From a virus, in the IMG/VR virus record IMGVR_UViG_3300045010_000750, positions 1-28,426 of that record: a DNA stretch of 28,426 nucleotides, one strand, 5' to 3'. The translations under genes were made by a program, and so were the position numbers. Shown piece by piece: positions 8,372-15,801 of this stretch (position 1 is its first letter; each line of letters starts with the position of its first letter). Under the pieces are notes generated by a model. That model was given only the letters and a program-made list of their open reading frames with translations. It had not been told where the DNA came from and ran no database searches.

Positions 8372-9067
8372 TTAACCCTGTAATTGTAGATAATTTATTA
8401 GATAATTTTCAAGGTGACTGTACTGTAAAGAATTATGATGATGAGCATAGCGATCTAGATCATTTCTAGAATTATTGTCCATGGTGCTCCACATGTACCT
8501 ATTACCACAAAAACCAAAAAGATCAATAATTTTTTTATTTTGTTCTATAAGTTTTATTTTTTCAAATCCTTTGTAATTTGCTAGATGTTTTTTTTCAAAA
8601 TTATTACACATATCAAACATTAGGTAATTGATCTTTCTTTGTTCTAAAAAAGAGGCCAACGTAATAATCTCAGTAAAGCCCTTATCCCAGAATGTTCTTA
8701 TGTTGGGTATTAATTGGTAATATGTTTCTATCCATTTGTATAATTTTTTTGTATCAACAGATGATGGTAAAGCAACAGGGGGAATAGAATTATTTGTCAC
8801 TTGTATAGGCCACCATGTGCCATCGATCACATCATCTTTTTTGCCAATTGCTAACTCCCAACGAAATAAAAAAGTTATAGGAATTATAATCCAGTCAGGC
8901 TCACCATTTTGAGCAATATATTCTACTGTGGATCTATTTGTTCTTTGAAAACTAGTACCGGATTTTCCCAGATTGACTAATTTATCACATTGAAAAATTT
9001 TTTTAAATCTATTAGAAGGTTTCCAGCATTCTGCAAAACTGCAACCATTTATCAATAGAGTCGACAT
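8372..9067 (-). CDS. SGNH/GDSL hydrolase-like protein
   Basis: A 231-residue protein that starts with a strand and nucleophile-type turn, LLINGCSFAE (Ser10), as in many marine-phage SGNH-like proteins. A Gly-containing block (NLGKSGTSFQ, about 32-41) and an I-I-P-I-T segment (about 60-65) could be blocks II and III. The C-terminus has H209-H210-H211-N-S-L-Q-Y-S-H218, which resembles the His-containing block V (H-P-S-x-x-G-H). Canonical Gly/Asn oxyanion residues are not clear, so activity is uncertain. If active it would hydrolyse an ester on a glycan or lipid. It is AT-rich relative to nrdA and the tail fibre on either side and lies 7 nt after the tail fibre gene, so it may be co-expressed with it and act on surface sugars. 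Confidence 0.6.
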   Translation of the reverse strand: MSTLLINGCSFAECWKPSNRFKKIFQCDKLVNLGKSGTSFQRTNRSTVEYIAQNGEPDWIIIPITFLFRWELAIGKKDDVIDGTWWPIQVTNNSIPPVALPSSVDTKKLYKWIETYYQLIPNIRTFWDKGFTEIITLASFLEQRKINYLMFDMCNNFEKKHLANYKGFEKIKLIEQNKKIIDLFGFCGNRYMWSTMDNNSRNDLDRYAHHHNSLQYSHLENYLINYLQLQG

Positions 9068-9074
9068 TATGAAA

Positions 9075-10682
9075 TTATACTATTTCAATGATTCTGTAAT
9101 CCATTGTGGCATCTGCACTGATAGTTGTGGTAGTATATTTTACTTCTATTGTTTCATTTCCCGCAGTGCTATCCTTGCTAGAAAGTTCCACAGATAATGT
9201 TACTCCAATATCTCCGTTGCTTTCTTCATAATCATCATTAAAAGAAACGTAACCAGTGCTAGCATTAATTGTTAGGACCCCCACTCTAAATTGTATTCCT
9301 CGTTCAATTTTGTATTCTATTTTAATTGACTTTCCTTCAAGAGCCGGAAGATTTATTCCTGTATTATTAGGAGAAATACTGCTATCTGCCAGTGTTATTT
9401 GTCTTATTGATTTAGTATTAATACATATACCTTGCACCTCTGGCACCGGGCTTAAGTTACTTGCTCTTTTTTGAGAAAGTTCAAAATAATCTAATTCGCT
9501 CACGCACTCGTCAGTATCAAATTGAATGGCAGGATAGGTGTTAATGCTGTTGATCCCTTCATTATTGGTTCCCACGGTGCTGGCAAAGAAATTATTAAAG
9601 CTCACAATATTTCTAACTTCTCCCACCCCGGCGTCCGCTCCAACACCGGATCCCTTGACCAATATGGCGTTGGTTTTGATGGTTGCAAATTGACTGGACA
9701 ATATCTTAACGTCTTTAGGACCTAGGGTAAGACCATTCGTCGAGCCATCCAATTGTTCTCCTATGATCACCCCGTAATAACCTATAGAGAAATCACAGTT
9801 GATGAATTTTGCGCTGGTCACATCATAACTGAAGTCAACCAATCTCGCGAATTTGGTGAACTGGCAGCTGTCAAAAATTATGTTGGAGCAAGGCAATGCT
9901 GTGGTGCTGATCACTGTGACTGCTTTGCTGTTGGCAACATCTGCTCCACCCGCCGCATACGTGCCTTGGAACTTGCAATTATTGAATCTGATGTTGGATG
10001 CTCGCTCTATTTGAAAACCTGCATAGGCCTCTCCGTTTTTGAACGTAATGTTTTCGATGTTGATGTTTGTGGGCAGTGTGGCGCTGGAGTTTCCTATGTT
10101 GGCTCCCTGTTGTTTCAGACTGTCCTGCATCTTGGCCACGGCAGAATTACCACCAGACTGATAGATCACTGTCTTGTCAGAACCTTCGCCTGCCAACTGT
10201 GCATGTGGTGGAATGTATATCGGTCCAACTATGTTGTATTGTCCTGCTGGAAAGAATAATAATCTTCTAGATCTGACGTCTGTTCTATCAGTATCGCAGT
10301 ATAATTCATTCAACGCTCTTTGGATCGCTGCTGTGTCATCAGCGCTACCGTCGCCCACCGCTCCAAATGCTTTGACAGAAACGTAATCATCCAATCTCTC
10401 TTGCAGGCTTCTCACTAGATCGATGCCGTCTCCTGTGATGATCGGAGTAGCGTCTCCTAGATATCCTTTATAGACATAGGCCACAGCATCAGAGAATGAT
10501 GTGCTGTTCGCTGTCAGTATCTCTGTGTTGCCCACGGCGGGAGCACCATCGGCCACCGTGCCGTTTCCTATATACAATCGCTGCTCGTCAATGACCCAGC
10601 CCAGCTCTCCGGCCGCCAGTTGTGGCAGATCCGTGGCCCTGCCTCGTCTATGCTGTATCCTTGATATTTGAACTATTGGCAC
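9075..10682 (-). CDS. Tail fibre / beta-helix protein (Mtd-like N-terminus, pectate-lyase fold)
   Basis: A 535-residue protein. Residues 1-45 (IVQISRIQHRRG, then LPQLAAGELGWVID and LYIGNG) match the N-terminal domain shared by Mtd-type and T4-like marine phage fibres, which anchors to the tail. Residues 101-125 carry VKAFGAVGDGSADDTAAIQ, the classic opening of a pectate-lyase-like beta-helix. A long repetitive Asn/Ser/Thr-rich solenoid follows, then a beta-sandwich-like end. It would recognise or cleave a surface polysaccharide. The start is GTG at 10680-10682, supported by TAGGAG 9 nt upstream. A perfect TATAAATA late box lies 25 nt before the start. Its high GC and fibre fold contrast with the AT-rich gene downstream. 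Confidence 0.88.
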   Translation of the reverse strand: MPIVQISRIQHRRGRATDLPQLAAGELGWVIDEQRLYIGNGTVADGAPAVGNTEILTANSTSFSDAVAYVYKGYLGDATPIITGDGIDLVRSLQERLDDYVSVKAFGAVGDGSADDTAAIQRALNELYCDTDRTDVRSRRLLFFPAGQYNIVGPIYIPPHAQLAGEGSDKTVIYQSGGNSAVAKMQDSLKQQGANIGNSSATLPTNINIENITFKNGEAYAGFQIERASNIRFNNCKFQGTYAAGGADVANSKAVTVISTTALPCSNIIFDSCQFTKFARLVDFSYDVTSAKFINCDFSIGYYGVIIGEQLDGSTNGLTLGPKDVKILSSQFATIKTNAILVKGSGVGADAGVGEVRNIVSFNNFFASTVGTNNEGINSINTYPAIQFDTDECVSELDYFELSQKRASNLSPVPEVQGICINTKSIRQITLADSSISPNNTGINLPALEGKSIKIEYKIERGIQFRVGVLTINASTGYVSFNDDYEESNGDIGVTLSVELSSKDSTAGNETIEVKYTTTTISADATMDYRIIEIV

Positions 10683-10707
10683 TGTAAATTGCTCCTAAAA
10701 TTTATAG

Positions 10708-10715
10708 TATTTATA
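10708..10715 (-). promoter_or_regulatory. Perfect T4-type late promoter TATAAATA
   Basis: The minus strand reads TATAAATACTAT, identical to the T4 late consensus core, directly after the TAG stop of the exonuclease gene. It ends 25 nt before the GTG of the tail fibre, leaving a leader that contains a Shine-Dalgarno (TAGGAG). Confidence 0.8.
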
Positions 10716-11420
10716 CTATAAGATAGACTTGTAATATTGCTCTACTCTATTGAACCAGCGGCCAACCCAGTGATCATAATTGTCTATGTCAAATGTTTGA
10801 AATTCATTATTTTGCGTGCAGATAAAGACCCTGCCGTTGCGTATGCCTGTGCCAAACAATTTGTTGTGCGCCTCAGCATAGGCGACCAATTGCAGATAAT
10901 AATCTTCTATCCATTCCGCCTTTTTTAATTTCCGGGCCTGTTTGAAGTCCATTATGGCGGGGGCACCTTTGCACACTCCTATCAAGTCCGTGGTACCGGC
11001 ATACAATTCTGGGTAGTAGAGGTTGATCTCCGATCCCCACACTTCTGTCACATCCTTCAAACCATTTTCTATGATCACATTGGCCATGGCGTGGGCCTGT
11101 TGCTGTATGAGATTAGAACCGGGCACTCGGGCCTCGCCCTTGACATGCCGCTCCAGGCTGCGATGCATCACCGTTCCTATGTTGGCAGATTCTGTCGCGA
11201 TCCTCTGTGCCTCTTGCTCGCCCACTCTCTTCTTCCATGCGTTGAGATGGGTCATGTCCTTGGTCTGGCTCAGTATCGTGGTCACCGAAGGCACTGTGCG
11301 ACCGTCTGGTGTGGTGTAGTGCCTCTTGCCTTCAGGTCCTGTGCGATTTAATTCATTGTAAGGATATCGGGCCACATAGGTTATGCCTTGGGCCAGCAAA
11401 GTGTCGTTGGTAAACTTCAT
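10716..11420 (-). CDS. PD-(D/E)XK exonuclease, RecB/Cas4-like
   Basis: A 234-residue nuclease. Motifs in order: H86 in GTVMHRSLE (motif I of RecB/Cas4-type nucleases), E131 (SEINLYY), D145 (AGTTDLIG), D158 and K160 (IMDFKQARK), and Q177-x3-Y181 (LQLVAYAEAHN). The full H-D-(D/E)xK-QxxxY pattern argues for an active metal-dependent exonuclease. No iron-sulphur cysteine cluster of the Cas4/AddB type is visible. The role is probably recombination, replication or host DNA degradation. Its promoter is sigma70-type and fits exactly in the 35-nt gap before the gene, with the ATG 6 nt after the -10. That points to host-polymerase, early or middle expression and a leaderless mRNA, unlike the late fibre gene that follows. 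Confidence 0.87.
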   Translation of the reverse strand: MKFTNDTLLAQGITYVARYPYNELNRTGPEGKRHYTTPDGRTVPSVTTILSQTKDMTHLNAWKKRVGEQEAQRIATESANIGTVMHRSLERHVKGEARVPGSNLIQQQAHAMANVIIENGLKDVTEVWGSEINLYYPELYAGTTDLIGVCKGAPAIMDFKQARKLKKAEWIEDYYLQLVAYAEAHNKLFGTGIRNGRVFICTQNNEFQTFDIDNYDHWVGRWFNRVEQYYKSIL

Positions 11421-11426
11421 TATTGT

Positions 11427-11455
11427 ATTATAAGCTAGTTGTGCTATTCCGTCAA
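11427..11455 (-). promoter_or_regulatory. Sigma70-type promoter of the exonuclease gene
   Basis: TTGACG (11455-11450), a 17-nt spacer, TATAAT (11432-11427), then exactly 6 nt to the ATG. A -10 ending at -7 puts the A of the ATG at +1. It fills the whole gap between the two genes. Confidence 0.75.
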
Positions 11456-11815
11456 TTAACTTCTTCTCTTCATGGCTGCTTTGGCCATTTTCTTCACGTT
11501 ATCGGTGCTGCCGATGTTGTCCTTGTTCATCGCGGGATCTTTCTCTGCCTGTTTCTCTGTGTTGAGTATGATCTTGTCTTGATTGAAATCTGCCACCACG
11601 TTCTTTAGGACGGTGCCTTTGTCATAGATGCTCTTGAACAGGTTGTAGTTGAAAGTGGGATAGCCCGTGTTCTTGATTATCTGTGCCAATGCTTCAAAAC
11701 TAATCTCTGCTGTCTGTCCCTGCTCGTCGGCGTCTCCCCTGAGATTCTGCAGGGTGTTGACTATGACCGATTCCAGTTCATTGTTGGTGTTGTTGAGGAA
11801 CTCGGAGAAACGCAT
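11456..11815 (-). CDS. Hypothetical phage protein, 119 aa
   Basis: No family recognised. A soluble, charged protein: helical N-terminal half (FLNNTNNELESVIVNTLQNLRG), a central segment (TGYPTFNYNLFKSIYD, about 51-66) and a basic C-terminus (KKMAKAAMKRRS) that could bind nucleic acid or a virion partner. It follows the 341-residue gene by 4 nt and ends the run that starts at the double late box at 13519-13538, so it is probably a late protein. It has no Cys and no membrane segment. Confidence 0.6.
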   Translation of the reverse strand: MRFSEFLNNTNNELESVIVNTLQNLRGDADEQGQTAEISFEALAQIIKNTGYPTFNYNLFKSIYDKGTVLKNVVADFNQDKIILNTEKQAEKDPAMNKDNIGSTDNVKKMAKAAMKRRS

Positions 11816-11819
11816 GGGA

Positions 11820-12845
11820 CTACTTCCCAGCTAGTCTTGAATATATTCTGTTGCTGGCCTCGAACACTTCTCGGCTTTCTCTCTTCTGCCTGCCTTCGGG
11901 TTCCGTGCCGCCTGCGTTGGCGTCCGTGGCCGCGAACTCATCAGAAGCCGGAGCGTTTAAAGTGTCCAGTTCATCGCCTGTGGCGTCCAATGGCTCGTCC
12001 AATGCGCCCATTGGCTCTGTGCTGACTTCCTCGCCTGTTAATATTCTTACTGCTTGATCTAATTCTGTTCTCGTGGCTGTGAGAGTTTGTTCTGCTGAAT
12101 CCAGCGCTGGCTTGACTTTCTGAGCAAAGGCGTCTGCCTTGTCTGCTCCCATCTCATCTCTGATCCTGTCCGACAGTTCCAGCATGCTCTCCGTCTTCAT
12201 GGTGGCCAGTTCTTCCAGATATGCGGTTACCTTGTCCATCATGTCCTTGGCGGCCAATATCAATTCTGATTGGTTCTCTATGCCTTCCTTGATTTCGAAC
12301 TTGACTCCGGGGAATTCTTTCTTCTTCAGAGCGCCTCGGGCGTCCATGTGAGATGCTCCCTTGGCTATGCCCGGCTTCAGTTTCTCTATGGTGCCTCCCT
12401 TGGCCAGATAGTGCTTCATCAATGCGTCACGCTCGGCCTTCTTTTCCGGGGTGTCATATTCATTCACTGCTGTCTCTTTTTGTACCATTGCTCCAATGAT
12501 TTGATCTTTGTCTTGATCTTTCAGTGCCGGCGCCTGTTGAATTTTTTTAACGATCATCTGTTGCTGTGGAGTTATCTGTGTGTTGATCCCACCGGCGGCT
12601 TCTCTCACTGCTTGGTTCAGGATGTCCAACATCATTTGATGCTTGTGATAGTTGTCATCTTTCAAGTCCTGTCCAAAGTGTTGGTTGTTGGTGATCTCGT
12701 GAATTTTGGTCCTGACCATGTTGGCCATGTCTTCCAGTTGTTCCTGTGCCAAGCCTTGCAGGTTCATTGTCTGTCCGAATCGTGATTCGAATTGAGCCAG
12801 CAGGCCTTCGGTGGTGATATCCTTTGTTAGGTCAGTTGACTTCAT
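11820..12845 (-). CDS. Hypothetical phage protein, 341 aa, helical, possible virion or scaffold component
   Basis: No named family recognised. It is a Gln/Ala/Glu/Lys-rich, largely helical protein without Cys or membrane segments. A conserved-looking block lies near the middle (YDTPEKKAERDALMKHYLAK, about 134-153), then an acidic low-complexity region (about 276-320, Asp/Glu/Pro/Ala/Thr), and a short basic end (ASNRIYSRLAGK). A helical, Gln-rich build with a flexible acidic linker is common in scaffold or core proteins, but this is only an analogy. It is 3 nt downstream of the 103-residue gene, without its own promoter, in a four-gene late run. Confidence 0.6.
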   Translation of the reverse strand: MKSTDLTKDITTEGLLAQFESRFGQTMNLQGLAQEQLEDMANMVRTKIHEITNNQHFGQDLKDDNYHKHQMMLDILNQAVREAAGGINTQITPQQQMIVKKIQQAPALKDQDKDQIIGAMVQKETAVNEYDTPEKKAERDALMKHYLAKGGTIEKLKPGIAKGASHMDARGALKKKEFPGVKFEIKEGIENQSELILAAKDMMDKVTAYLEELATMKTESMLELSDRIRDEMGADKADAFAQKVKPALDSAEQTLTATRTELDQAVRILTGEEVSTEPMGALDEPLDATGDELDTLNAPASDEFAATDANAGGTEPEGRQKRESREVFEASNRIYSRLAGK

Positions 12846-12848
12846 TTT

Positions 12849-13160
12849 TTATTCGTCTGTGATCGTTTGTGTGAAATCAATATTATTTTCTGCATTATAG
12901 GCATCTCTTTCTGCAATGTAAGGAGAAAGTATTGCCAGGTGTGCGTCAACATCGGCCTGTGTAGGGTATTTATGTGTGGAAGTTATTCTTGTTTTTCCAT
13001 TTGGCAATTCTGTTGTGGTTACTTTGAATTGACAGTTCTTTGCTTTTCTTAATACATTGAGCTCTATTGATAGCTTATTATTCGTTTCTATATCTTTTTT
13101 AACATACCATCTAACAGTATTTTTAGGCACGTCCATTGTGTTTGTTAATATTTTTGCCAT
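12849..13160 (-). CDS. Hypothetical phage protein, 103 aa
   Basis: No family recognised. A small soluble protein with alternating charged and beta-prone segments (VRWYVKKDIET, then FKVTTTELPNGKTRITSTHKY) and an acidic C-terminus. It has one Cys. AAGGAG lies at a good distance before its ATG. It is 16 nt downstream of the 108-residue gene, and both share beta-rich Thr-heavy composition. It is probably a late protein from the promoter pair at 13519-13538. Confidence 0.55.
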   Translation of the reverse strand: MAKILTNTMDVPKNTVRWYVKKDIETNNKLSIELNVLRKAKNCQFKVTTTELPNGKTRITSTHKYPTQADVDAHLAILSPYIAERDAYNAENNIDFTQTITDE

Positions 13161-13176
13161 ATATTTTTTCTCCTTC

Positions 13177-13503
13177 TTATTCTTCTGTTTCAGTAACTAC
13201 CTGTGCCACTCCTTTTCCTGCATGTCCTATTCCGATAGAATAGTAATATTCAGATTTTAAAAGATGATAATTTGCTATGGCCCAGTCTTTAAATGTGTTA
13301 TAATCGTTTTGATTATTCCAAATAGTAGTTGTAGTGGTTGTAGTGTAACCGTCTCCATGATCAACTATCTCTTGAGGTAGATGTGTGACTTTTCCTTCTG
13401 ACACTTTTGCAAGAAAAGCATTTTTAAGGGCTGGCACGGTCTCTTGGAAACGAGGTGTACCTGTTGGTAATTTAACAATTTCTTTTACTCTAATTTTTGG
13501 CAT
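13177..13503 (-). CDS. Hypothetical phage protein with poly-Thr tract, 108 aa
   Basis: No family recognised. It starts MPKIRVKEIVKLPTG and holds a run of seven threonines (about 54-60, GYTTTTTTTIW), which would form a strongly beta-prone edge. A C-terminal part contains EYYYSIGIGHAGKG. It is the first gene of a four-gene late run. TTTGGAG precedes the ATG at a suitable distance, and two late boxes (AATAAATA) lie 15 and 27 nt upstream. The Shine-Dalgarno, absent from genes whose box abuts the ATG, supports the start chosen. Confidence 0.55.
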   Translation of the reverse strand: MPKIRVKEIVKLPTGTPRFQETVPALKNAFLAKVSEGKVTHLPQEIVDHGDGYTTTTTTTIWNNQNDYNTFKDWAIANYHLLKSEYYYSIGIGHAGKGVAQVVTETEE

Positions 13504-13518
13504 TTTATAACTCCAAAC

Positions 13519-13538
13519 TATTTATTGTAATATTTATT
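13519..13538 (-). promoter_or_regulatory. Tandem late promoter boxes (two AATAAATA)
   Basis: Two AATAAATA boxes at 13526-13519 and 13538-13531 on the minus strand, 12 bp apart (about one helical turn), upstream of the 13503-to-11456 gene run. TGGAG lies between the nearer box and the ATG. Confidence 0.55.
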
Positions 13539-13624
13539 CTTTTATACTAGAATTAGAATTAACTGTCAGCAAACTTATTGTTATTTTAATTATATTCTTG
13601 CAAAAATGTTGTATTTTGGCAATC

Positions 13625-14167
13625 TTATAAAGATATTGTGGGTTGTATTGAATATTGCATGTGCTCAAAAGGTACATGATAAGGTAGGTACTCCGTTTTA
13701 GTTGTATATGGGCCTTCTGATAACATGAATCTATAATTTTTTGTAATAACCTGTTTAACAAAACTTATGTCATGTATTTTATTCCATTCATCGCGAGTTT
13801 TGTTCCACCCAGACTCAATCATCCATATCCAAGTAGGTAAAAAATCCGCTTCTTTAAACCATTTCATGGTGATCCTAATTTGTGTTTTATAGGCGCTGTT
13901 TAATATTGGTTTGGTTTCTGTAGATATCAATACTTTTTTATCACCAGCAATCTGTTTAAAAAAATCATGTGAAATTCCAGTTATACCAAAACTTTTTTGT
14001 CCATAAAACCTTGTTTTGCCTGGTGGCAGGTGGTAGGTATCTATAACCAACGCTTGGTCTGTTTGTGATTCGCACCAGTGTGGCTCATTTTCTAATTTAG
14101 GAGTCGCATTTTTTCCTAGGCAACTGCATCTACCCTTATAGATTTTATCACACTCTGATCGTAACAT
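13625..14167 (-). CDS. Hypothetical AT-rich phage protein, 180 aa
   Basis: No family recognised. The N-terminus carries four cysteines and a histidine (C6, C14, C16, H31, C32) that might bind a metal. The rest is rich in aromatic residues (FKEADFLPTWIWMIESGWNK) and looks like a compact alpha/beta domain. It is clearly more AT-rich than the 166-residue gene upstream, like the other probable cassette genes. A perfect TATAAATA box overlaps the end of the upstream gene, 6 nt before the ATG, with GAGG between, so it has its own late promoter. Function unknown. Confidence 0.55.
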   Translation of the reverse strand: MLRSECDKIYKGRCSCLGKNATPKLENEPHWCESQTDQALVIDTYHLPPGKTRFYGQKSFGITGISHDFFKQIAGDKKVLISTETKPILNSAYKTQIRITMKWFKEADFLPTWIWMIESGWNKTRDEWNKIHDISFVKQVITKNYRFMLSEGPYTTKTEYLPYHVPFEHMQYSIQPTISL

Positions 14168-14172
14168 TACCT

Positions 14173-14673
14173 CTATTTATATTTGAAGGTATTGTCAAAT
14201 AATGCGTGTATTTTTTCCTTAAGGTCATCGGCTTTGCGATTGGCCTCTACGTACTTGTTTTCATATATGAAGGCCTGTGCTTCGTCGTTGAGTTTTTCAG
14301 CCGATCGCCATTTCATTTTGAAACTCTTGATTTCAAATAATCTGCTGGCGAACTGCGAATCAAGGTCCAGAATTCTGAAAGGCACTTCTTTGCCATCTGC
14401 CAGATAGTGAGCTATCAATATGGCGCTCTGTTTGAGATGTATGTCATCGTGCAGTATCTTGGCCTGAATCATGTCCGCTATCACATACACGAAGCGGGTC
14501 TCGTCGGACCTGCGGGGAACGATGGCTATGTTGCCGATCAGGATGCCCTTGCTGAACTGCTTGGGCAGGTGGCGGAACGGTCGCTGCCGTTCGCTGTTGC
14601 GAGCCAACTGCTGCAACTTGTGATCCAGTTTATAGGCCTTGATCTGCCTTATCAGTTCATTGCGGTCACGCAT
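14173..14673 (-). CDS. Hypothetical phage protein, 166 aa
   Basis: No family recognised. A soluble, strongly charged protein. Basic N-terminus (RNELIRQIKAYKLDHKLQQLARNSERQRPFRHLPK), a beta-prone centre (GILIGNIAIVPRRSDETRFVYVIADM, about 42-67), and a long helical Lys/Glu/Asp-rich C-terminal part with coiled-coil character (about 130-160). It has no Cys. The last codons (Lys-Tyr-Lys-stop) contain the TATAAATA box of the next gene. It follows the 74-residue gene by 1 nt and belongs to the late run from the box at 15249. Confidence 0.55.
   Translation of the reverse strand: MRDRNELIRQIKAYKLDHKLQQLARNSERQRPFRHLPKQFSKGILIGNIAIVPRRSDETRFVYVIADMIQAKILHDDIHLKQSAILIAHYLADGKEVPFRILDLDSQFASRLFEIKSFKMKWRSAEKLNDEAQAFIYENKYVEANRKADDLKEKIHALFDNTFKYK
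14174..14181 (-). promoter_or_regulatory. Perfect late box TATAAATA inside an upstream stop region
   Basis: The minus strand reads TATAAATA, spanning the last sense codons and stop of the 166-residue gene, then 6 nt (GAGGTA) to the ATG of the 180-residue gene. Confidence 0.65.
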
Positions 14674-14674
14674 A

Positions 14675-14899
14675 TTATTCTGTTGTGAATTTTATGTGTT
14701 TATTTAATGCGTATTGTGTGTTGTTGTCAAGTTTTTTCCTGACCAGTATGGCCTTGTCGCTCAGGGTCTTGGCCGTGATGGCTTCTTCTATTGGTAATTC
14801 GGATTGTAGGAAATGCTCGTGGATCTTCCATTTGTTTATAAAGTCATATTGCTTCTCAGTGATGAACACTCGCACGTGGCGAGATATGTGTACGTACAT
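14675..14899 (-). CDS. Hypothetical small phage protein, 74 aa
   Basis: No family recognised. A small basic protein (MYVHISRHVRVFITEKQYDF at the start, then helical, ending in NKHIKFTTE). The N-terminal strand VHISRHVRVFITEKQ followed by helices could be a small winged or ribbon fold, but no motif decides this. It lies 9 nt after the coiled-coil membrane protein gene and 1 nt before the 166-residue gene, so it is translated as part of one run. Confidence 0.5.
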   Translation of the reverse strand: MYVHISRHVRVFITEKQYDFINKWKIHEHFLQSELPIEEAITAKTLSDKAILVRKKLDNNTQYALNKHIKFTTE

Positions 14900-14908
14900 T
14901 ATTGGGGG

Positions 14909-15211
14909 TTAGTTTATCTTCATCAATACCACTACTATGGTGCTCAGCAGTCCCGCCACCACGGTGCCAGCGGTCATTATCAGGGTCTTGGTCTGGCTCT
15001 TCTGGCCTTCCAGCACATCATCGCTCAGTCGTTTAAGACTGTTTTCGATCGCGGACAGGCGATCGTGTAAACCTTTATAGCGCTCGGCGCAAAGGTCCAC
15101 GTGTGCTTCTAAATTGGTCTTTTCTAGGTCACTCATAAATTGTCTCAACTCTCGTTTTATTTCCGCTATCTGCGTCTGTATTTCTCTTAACCGAGCCTGT
15201 ATAGTTGCCAT
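14909..15211 (-). CDS. Coiled-coil protein with C-terminal membrane anchor, 100 aa
   Basis: Residues 1-75 are charged heptad-like helix (IQARLREIQTQIAEIKREL, then RLSAIENSLKRLSDDVLEG). Residues about 77-97 form one hydrophobic membrane span (TLIMTAGTVVAGLLSTIVVVL) followed by a short Lys tail. This tail-anchored layout matches XhlA-type holin-accessory proteins and other phage inner-membrane proteins, so a role in lysis or membrane attachment is possible but unproven. GGAAG precedes the ATG. A perfect late box is 37 nt upstream. It heads the run 15211 to 14173. Confidence 0.65.
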   Translation of the reverse strand: MATIQARLREIQTQIAEIKRELRQFMSDLEKTNLEAHVDLCAERYKGLHDRLSAIENSLKRLSDDVLEGQKSQTKTLIMTAGTVVAGLLSTIVVVLMKIN

Positions 15212-15248
15212 TGCTTCCTGCCGTGCCTGTGAATGCCTTGAGTAGCAT

Positions 15249-15256
15249 TATTTATA
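15249..15256 (-). promoter_or_regulatory. Perfect late box TATAAATA
   Basis: TATAAATA on the minus strand, directly after the TAG stop of the 153-residue gene and 37 nt before the ATG of the coiled-coil membrane protein. The leader contains GGAAG as Shine-Dalgarno. Confidence 0.75.
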
Positions 15257-15718
15257 CTAGATCGTGTGTTTAGTAAAGTAGGTGTTTATGTAGCGTGGAT
15301 CCTGCGTGTTGAAAACGTTGCGCGGGAAAGCGGCCGTCTCCTTGCAGAAATTTATTATGGGCACTTGGTCGAAATCCTCTATCAATCCTCCACAGTCGTC
15401 GTTGTCGAATGCGTAGACACCGGGCTGCTCCACCTGCCACTCGAACTGCCATATATTATGTTTTCCCTCGTAGGCGGTGCCGAAGCGCCAGTCGGCCACT
15501 GGCTCGGTCACACGCCTTGGAGTGCTCTCCCAAGTGATGTTGCTCCTCATCTGCAGCAGTTGTATCAGCGTGGTGAAGTTGGACTGCTGGTTGCGGGCGA
15601 TGGTGAGCGTGGCGGCATCATGCACCAGCTCGCCGCTCTTGGTGGTGAATGGGAATTGGCTGCGCAGCACGCCGTTCTCCGTGATGTCCACCATGGTGGT
15701 AATTGAATATGTGTGCAT
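15257..15718 (-). CDS. Conserved-looking hypothetical phage protein, 153 aa
   Basis: No named family. A beta-rich soluble protein with no membrane segment: MHTYSITTMVDITENG, then a middle part with WRFGTAYEGKHNIWQFEW, then an acidic patch (DNDDCGGLIEDFDQVP, about 104-119) and a conserved-looking end (CKETAAFPRNVFNTQDPRYI). The style is that of short structural or assembly proteins of T4-like marine phages. It has its own ATTAAATA box 9 nt before the ATG. Function unknown. Confidence 0.6.
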   Translation of the reverse strand: MHTYSITTMVDITENGVLRSQFPFTTKSGELVHDAATLTIARNQQSNFTTLIQLLQMRSNITWESTPRRVTEPVADWRFGTAYEGKHNIWQFEWQVEQPGVYAFDNDDCGGLIEDFDQVPIINFCKETAAFPRNVFNTQDPRYINTYFTKHTI

Positions 15719-15727
15719 ATAAACAAC

Positions 15728-15735
15728 TATTTAAT
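15728..15735 (-). promoter_or_regulatory. Late-type box ATTAAATA
   Basis: The minus strand reads ATTAAATA and ends 9 nt before the ATG of the 153-residue gene, the same 9-nt class as at 885 and 2012. No Shine-Dalgarno is present. Confidence 0.4.
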
Positions 15736-15743
15736 TTAAAGCA

Positions 15744-15772
15744 AGAAAGGGCGCACAGTTTCCTGCACGCCC
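15744..15772 (-). terminator. Rho-independent terminator after the 101-aa gene
   Basis: The minus strand forms a 10-bp stem GGGCGTGCAG / CTGTGCGCCC (two wobble pairs) with a GAAA tetraloop, followed by TTTCTT. It sits 29 nt after the stop of the gene at 15802 and isolates it from the next gene. Confidence 0.85.
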
Positions 15773-15801
15773 TACTTGGGTATCAATTGCGTAAAACAAT
15801 A

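Noticed and set aside
9065-9090. TATAAT-like hexamer 6 nt before the ATG of the SGNH-like gene
   Set aside because: The spacing matches the leaderless pattern, but no acceptable -35 is present and it falls at the end of the tail fibre coding region, so chance is likely.
9753-10259. 168-codon open frame on the plus strand
   Set aside because: It is antisense to the tail fibre gene; Cys-rich random composition.
12270-12785. 171-codon open frame on the plus strand
   Set aside because: It is antisense to the 341-residue helical phage protein; the product is an unlikely Leu/Phe/Cys-rich sequence and there is no ribosome site.
13534-13761. 75-codon open frame on the minus strand
   Set aside because: It lies out of phase in the 3' end of the 180-residue gene and over the upstream region of 13503; no ribosome site.
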